DNA from: Anaerolineales bacterium
Lineage (GTDB): Bacteria; Chloroflexota; Anaerolineae; Anaerolineales; JABWBV01
DNA: 18,377 bases
Reading direction: 5' to 3'
Assembly: GCA_020634875.1 (NCBI GenBank)
Contig: JACKAX010000047.1
Location: 1-18,377 of the forward strand
In this document: positions 15,973-18,377 of the stretch, piece by piece
Layout: each line of letters begins with the position of its first letter
How positions within the stretch are numbered: position 1 is the stretch's first letter
Notes under the pieces: generated by a model
The model's database searches: none
Told to the model about the DNA's origin: nothing
What the model saw: only the letters and a program-made list of their open reading frames with translations
Position numbers and translations under genes: made by a program

Positions 15973-16401
15973 TTGTGGGGACTGCGCCATTTCATTGGCG
16001 CAGGTATCTTGTTTTTCCAGGCTTTCAAGCAAGGGGCAAATGCTGTGCTGACAACGATTGGTTCCGGGGCTGCCGCGGGAGCCTCCCAGCTAACGGGAAC
16101 TTTTCCCCGCGCCGTTCTGGCTTACTATGCCTGGGATTTATTGTGGGTAGGGCTTTTTGTCGTTCTCGTTGCCGTAATCTTAAATTGGAAAAATAGTCCG
16201 CTCGGTTACTGGCTAAATCTTGCGGTTGTGAGTGCAGTGGATGGCAGGTTGCTCACTCTACTAGTAGTGCCTGGCTATATGGCTTGGGCGGACGGGCTAG
16301 GCGTCAAATTATGGATTCCCGCTGTTCTATTCAGCACTATCGGCTTATTGAAGTCTCCCACTTACCCCAAACAACAAACCCCTTTGGTTGCGCTTGATTA
16401 G
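15973..16401 (+). CDS. Four-helix membrane protein, start probably disrupted by a 1-nt frameshift
   Basis: The open frame gives a 142-residue hydrophobic protein with about four helices, starting only from TTG at 15973. It has no ATG start. In another frame an ATG at 15935 with AAGAG upstream encodes MKIYSPKIGTVF. Adding one T to the T-run near 15968-15972 would join that N-terminus smoothly to LLWGLRHFIGAG. So this is either a frameshifted gene, an assembly or sequencing error, or a gene that uses TTG. I do not recognise the family. It is divergent from the Crp/Fnr regulator and ends before a bidirectional terminator. Confidence 0.6.
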   Translation: MWGLRHFIGAGILFFQAFKQGANAVLTTIGSGAAAGASQLTGTFPRAVLAYYAWDLLWVGLFVVLVAVILNWKNSPLGYWLNLAVVSAVDGRLLTLLVVPGYMAWADGLGVKLWIPAVLFSTIGLLKSPTYPKQQTPLVALD

Positions 16402-16467
16402 TTTATACCAAAGACCTCTTTCAAGGATCTAACTCAAGACCCTTTAACATAACATCTGGTTTAAAGC

Positions 16468-16505
16468 AAAAAAGCCCTTGATTCCCCTTGATCAAAGGCT
16501 TTTTT
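16468..16505. terminator. Bidirectional intrinsic terminator
   Basis: AAAAAAGCCCTTGAT (16468-16482) pairs with ATCAAAGGCTTTTTT (16491-16505) with one mismatch and an 8-nt loop. The T-run continues as TTTTTCTTTT on the plus strand and the A-run gives a T-tract on the minus strand. It lies between converging genes ending at 16401 and 16570. Confidence 0.9.
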
Positions 16506-16569
16506 CTTTTCCTTCTTGATGGCCATTCGCCAGCTTTAAGTATAAAGGTTCATATTGTCGGGAGAACAA

Positions 16570-18377
16570 TTATCTCTTTTTGCTTCGTCTGTTAGTCTGC
16601 ATTGGAATTGGCTCACCAAACAACGATAGTTGCGTTACTTGCCCAGAAAGGAGAGCAGGTGTCGTCACAACCGGTCGAGAGGCTTCTACCAGGACATGTC
16701 TGGTTACCAGTACCGGGACCGTTGCCAGAAGGGGAGACTTTTCCTTAGAAACGTATGGTGCTTGCAAACGCTTCGAGGAACTGCGCGAGAACACCCCCCC
16801 TAGCACCTCCCCCAACGCCTCCCCCATATTCTCAAACGCCTTGCCCTTCATCCGGTCGCGGATGATCTCCCGTAGCAAGTCATCGGAATCCTGCTCGATC
16901 AGCGCGCCCAGGGCGTGCTCGCCATGCAAGAGTAAGGCGGCTTTCAATTTCTGCCCGATCCGCCGGAGCATTTCCGCTTCGATACTATCCTGGTACACCA
17001 GATAAGTCACTTCCACCGCCTTATCTTGCCCCAACCGCCATACCCTGCGCATCGCTTGCAAAAACAGGTACAGGCTGGGCGTGACCTCATAAAAGACCAA
17101 AGAAGGGAAAATCACAAGGTCCAAACCTGTTTCGATCAAACGTGGATTAACCAACAAGGTGTCCAAAGCAGGCGTATGGGCGGCCACCCAGGCCTCGCGC
17201 CGTTCAGGAGCAATACTGGCATTCAACAAACCCACCCGTGGGTGCTGGTGGAGGACAAATTTCGGCACTGCAACCAGTGAGACATCCCCACCTGGAACCA
17301 GACTCTCTAAGGCGGTCTGCAAACGGGGCCGGATGTCGCGGGTCGCGGTCTGCTCCAGATAGACCAGGGTTTTCCGCCCCCGCGCCATGTTGTCACGGAC
17401 CACATCCGCCAGCGCGATTTCTTTCGGAAGCCAGGGCTTTGAGCGGGAAATAATGGAGGGGAGTTCGTGGTGCCAGGTGAATTTCGGCCTTTGGGTGAGG
17501 GGGTTTTGCTGACCGCTTTGGTAGTGGATGATTTCCTGCCGGAACCCGCTGTTGGGCCAGAACCGCAAGGCGTTGAACCAGGCGGCGAGCACCCCCCGGT
17601 CGCCATGTTCTTTGACGAGGGATAGCGCTTCATTAAGCAAGTTTTCAGCCAGAGTCGTATAGACGTTACCTTGTTCCGGGGTAAAAGGCACCTCTTGCAC
17701 GGTTTCTTCGAGCGGCGGCAATTCGTATCCCAAATCGGATAACCCGGCCATGAGCGTAAGCGGGAGCAGGTAACGGATGACACCCGGCGCGACTCCGGGA
17801 ATTTCCTTTTGACGATAGCCCCAGCGTTTGATCCCTGTTGAAGCCCCTTGCCCCACCACATAAGGTTTTTCCTGCTTCCAGGAACGCTCCCAACGTCCGT
17901 AATGATCCACCCAACGACGCAAATCGTCAAAGGCATACAAGCGGCGAATTTCCCGGCTGCGCCGATAGAGCAAGTAGAACAAACTCCCCGCCGTGCCGCC
18001 AAAGATCGTCCCGGTCAAGGCCAAGCCGTAGCGAAGGCTGGACAACAGCCGTTGGTCGGCCACGCCCGTATCCGTGTCGCCTTCTTTACATTTCTGAATC
18101 TCATCCGCGATGTACGCCTTGAAAACGTGCCGGAATTTCCGTTGTAACAACCGGGCCAGCCCCACGCGTCGCCAGCGCGCGAAATTGTAGAGTTTTGTGC
18201 GGCAACTTTCTTCCGCACATGCTTTCGCAATCACCCACTCCTCGCGTCCGCGTTTTTTCTCGTAAGGGACGAAGGCTCCACATACCGGGCAAATGGGACG
18301 CTTAAGGAGTTGCCCGGAATCCGGGTCACGCGTCCAGCGCCACATGACCGCCGGTTTGACCGCCCCCGGTTTTGCGT
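16570..18377 (-). CDS. SNF2-type DNA-dependent ATPase/helicase, C-terminal part (5' end outside window)
   Basis: The frame is open to the right edge; the ATG at 18345 is internal, so Walker A and the true start are missing. Numbering from that Met, a CPVC pair (C19, C22) and C43-x4-C48 form a probable zinc-binding insertion just before the DEIQ box (D81-Q84, motif II) and LTGT (110-113, motif III). The second RecA lobe has ETGLDLV (motif V) and QAMRRVWRLGQ (430-440, motif VI), the SNF2 signature. The gene ends with a variable tail holding QLSLF (572-576), an exact beta-sliding-clamp-binding pentapeptide, and a basic RRSKKR terminus. It should be an ATP-driven translocase acting on DNA near replication forks; that role is inferred. 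The pronounced GC-rich codon use compared with the left half of the window hints at a different origin, perhaps a mobile element. Confidence 0.85.
   Translation of the reverse strand, partial: AKPGAVKPAVMWRWTRDPDSGQLLKRPICPVCGAFVPYEKKRGREEWVIAKACAEESCRTKLYNFARWRRVGLARLLQRKFRHVFKAYIADEIQKCKEGDTDTGVADQRLLSSLRYGLALTGTIFGGTAGSLFYLLYRRSREIRRLYAFDDLRRWVDHYGRWERSWKQEKPYVVGQGASTGIKRWGYRQKEIPGVAPGVIRYLLPLTLMAGLSDLGYELPPLEETVQEVPFTPEQGNVYTTLAENLLNEALSLVKEHGDRGVLAAWFNALRFWPNSGFRQEIIHYQSGQQNPLTQRPKFTWHHELPSIISRSKPWLPKEIALADVVRDNMARGRKTLVYLEQTATRDIRPRLQTALESLVPGGDVSLVAVPKFVLHQHPRVGLLNASIAPERREAWVAAHTPALDTLLVNPRLIETGLDLVIFPSLVFYEVTPSLYLFLQAMRRVWRLGQDKAVEVTYLVYQDSIEAEMLRRIGQKLKAALLLHGEHALGALIEQDSDDLLREIIRDRMKGKAFENMGEALGEVLGGVFSRSSSKRLQAPYVSKEKSPLLATVPVLVTRHVLVEASRPVVTTPALLSGQVTQLSLFGEPIPMQTNRRSKKR
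16618..16632 (-). other. Beta-clamp-binding motif QLSLF in the SNF2-type protein
   Basis: The codons read Gln-Leu-Ser-Leu-Phe near the C-terminus in a likely disordered tail. This matches the established consensus QL(S/D)LF for binding the bacterial DnaN clamp. Confidence 0.6.

Noticed and set aside
17307..18002. 231-codon minus-strand ORF in another frame
   Set aside because: It overlaps the SNF2-type gene on the same strand, and its Arg/Ser/Pro-rich composition is typical of an out-of-frame GC-rich reading.
1..18377. CRISPR array, rRNA, tRNA, replication origin
   Set aside because: I found no regularly spaced direct repeats, no recognisable structural RNA gene and no origin-like repeat cluster on either strand by eye.

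Overview
The window looks like a Chloroflexota chromosome segment, probably an Anaerolineae-type lineage. The evidence is a clade II (atypical, Sec-exported) nitrous oxide reductase made as a lipoprotein, lipoprotein partners throughout the cluster, and a secreted beta-propeller ending in a YLPxI(I/V)R-like tail that I associate with exported Chloroflexota proteins. The lineage call is inference from gene content; no rRNA or tRNA gene is present to confirm it.

Left part (1-4803): the 3' portion of a GAF/HisKA_2 sensor histidine kinase is followed 17 bp later by a receiver-PAS-PAS-GAF-GGDEF diguanylate cyclase, a probable two-component/c-di-GMP pair. Next is a secreted protein made almost entirely of seven similar blades, a predicted seven-bladed beta-propeller. 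Positions 4804-5438 hold no convincing gene.

Centre (5439-13730): two tandem minus-strand four-helix membrane proteins are clear paralogues. They are divergent from the nos cluster, with a doubtful small ORF between. The nos cluster reads nosZ, nosB-like membrane protein, a single-ORF nosD-nosF fusion, nosY, nosL and a lipoprotein cytochrome c. nosDF/nosY and nosY/nosL overlap by ATGA, so they form one operon. NosZ reduces N2O to N2 on the outer face of the membrane, the NosD/F/Y transporter and NosL supply the copper centre, and the cytochrome c is the likely electron donor. No nitrite or nitric oxide reductase gene is present here, so the window supports N2O respiration only. A perfect 16-bp palindrome with FNR/DNR geometry lies upstream of nosZ, and a Crp/Fnr-family regulator is encoded about 9 kb downstream. 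A strong hairpin separates nosZ from the rest of the operon.

Right part (13731-18377): an apparently intact IS982-family element with 14-bp inverted repeats and a 7-bp target duplication has inserted between the cytochrome gene and what looks like the operon's original terminator. It is followed by a small zinc-ribbon protein gene that converges on the Crp/Fnr gene with both stops in one TTAA. Next come a membrane-protein gene that appears to carry a 1-nt frameshift near its start, a bidirectional terminator, and the C-terminal part of a minus-strand SNF2-type ATPase. That ATPase has a zinc-binding insertion and a beta-clamp-binding QLSLF motif; it runs off the right edge.
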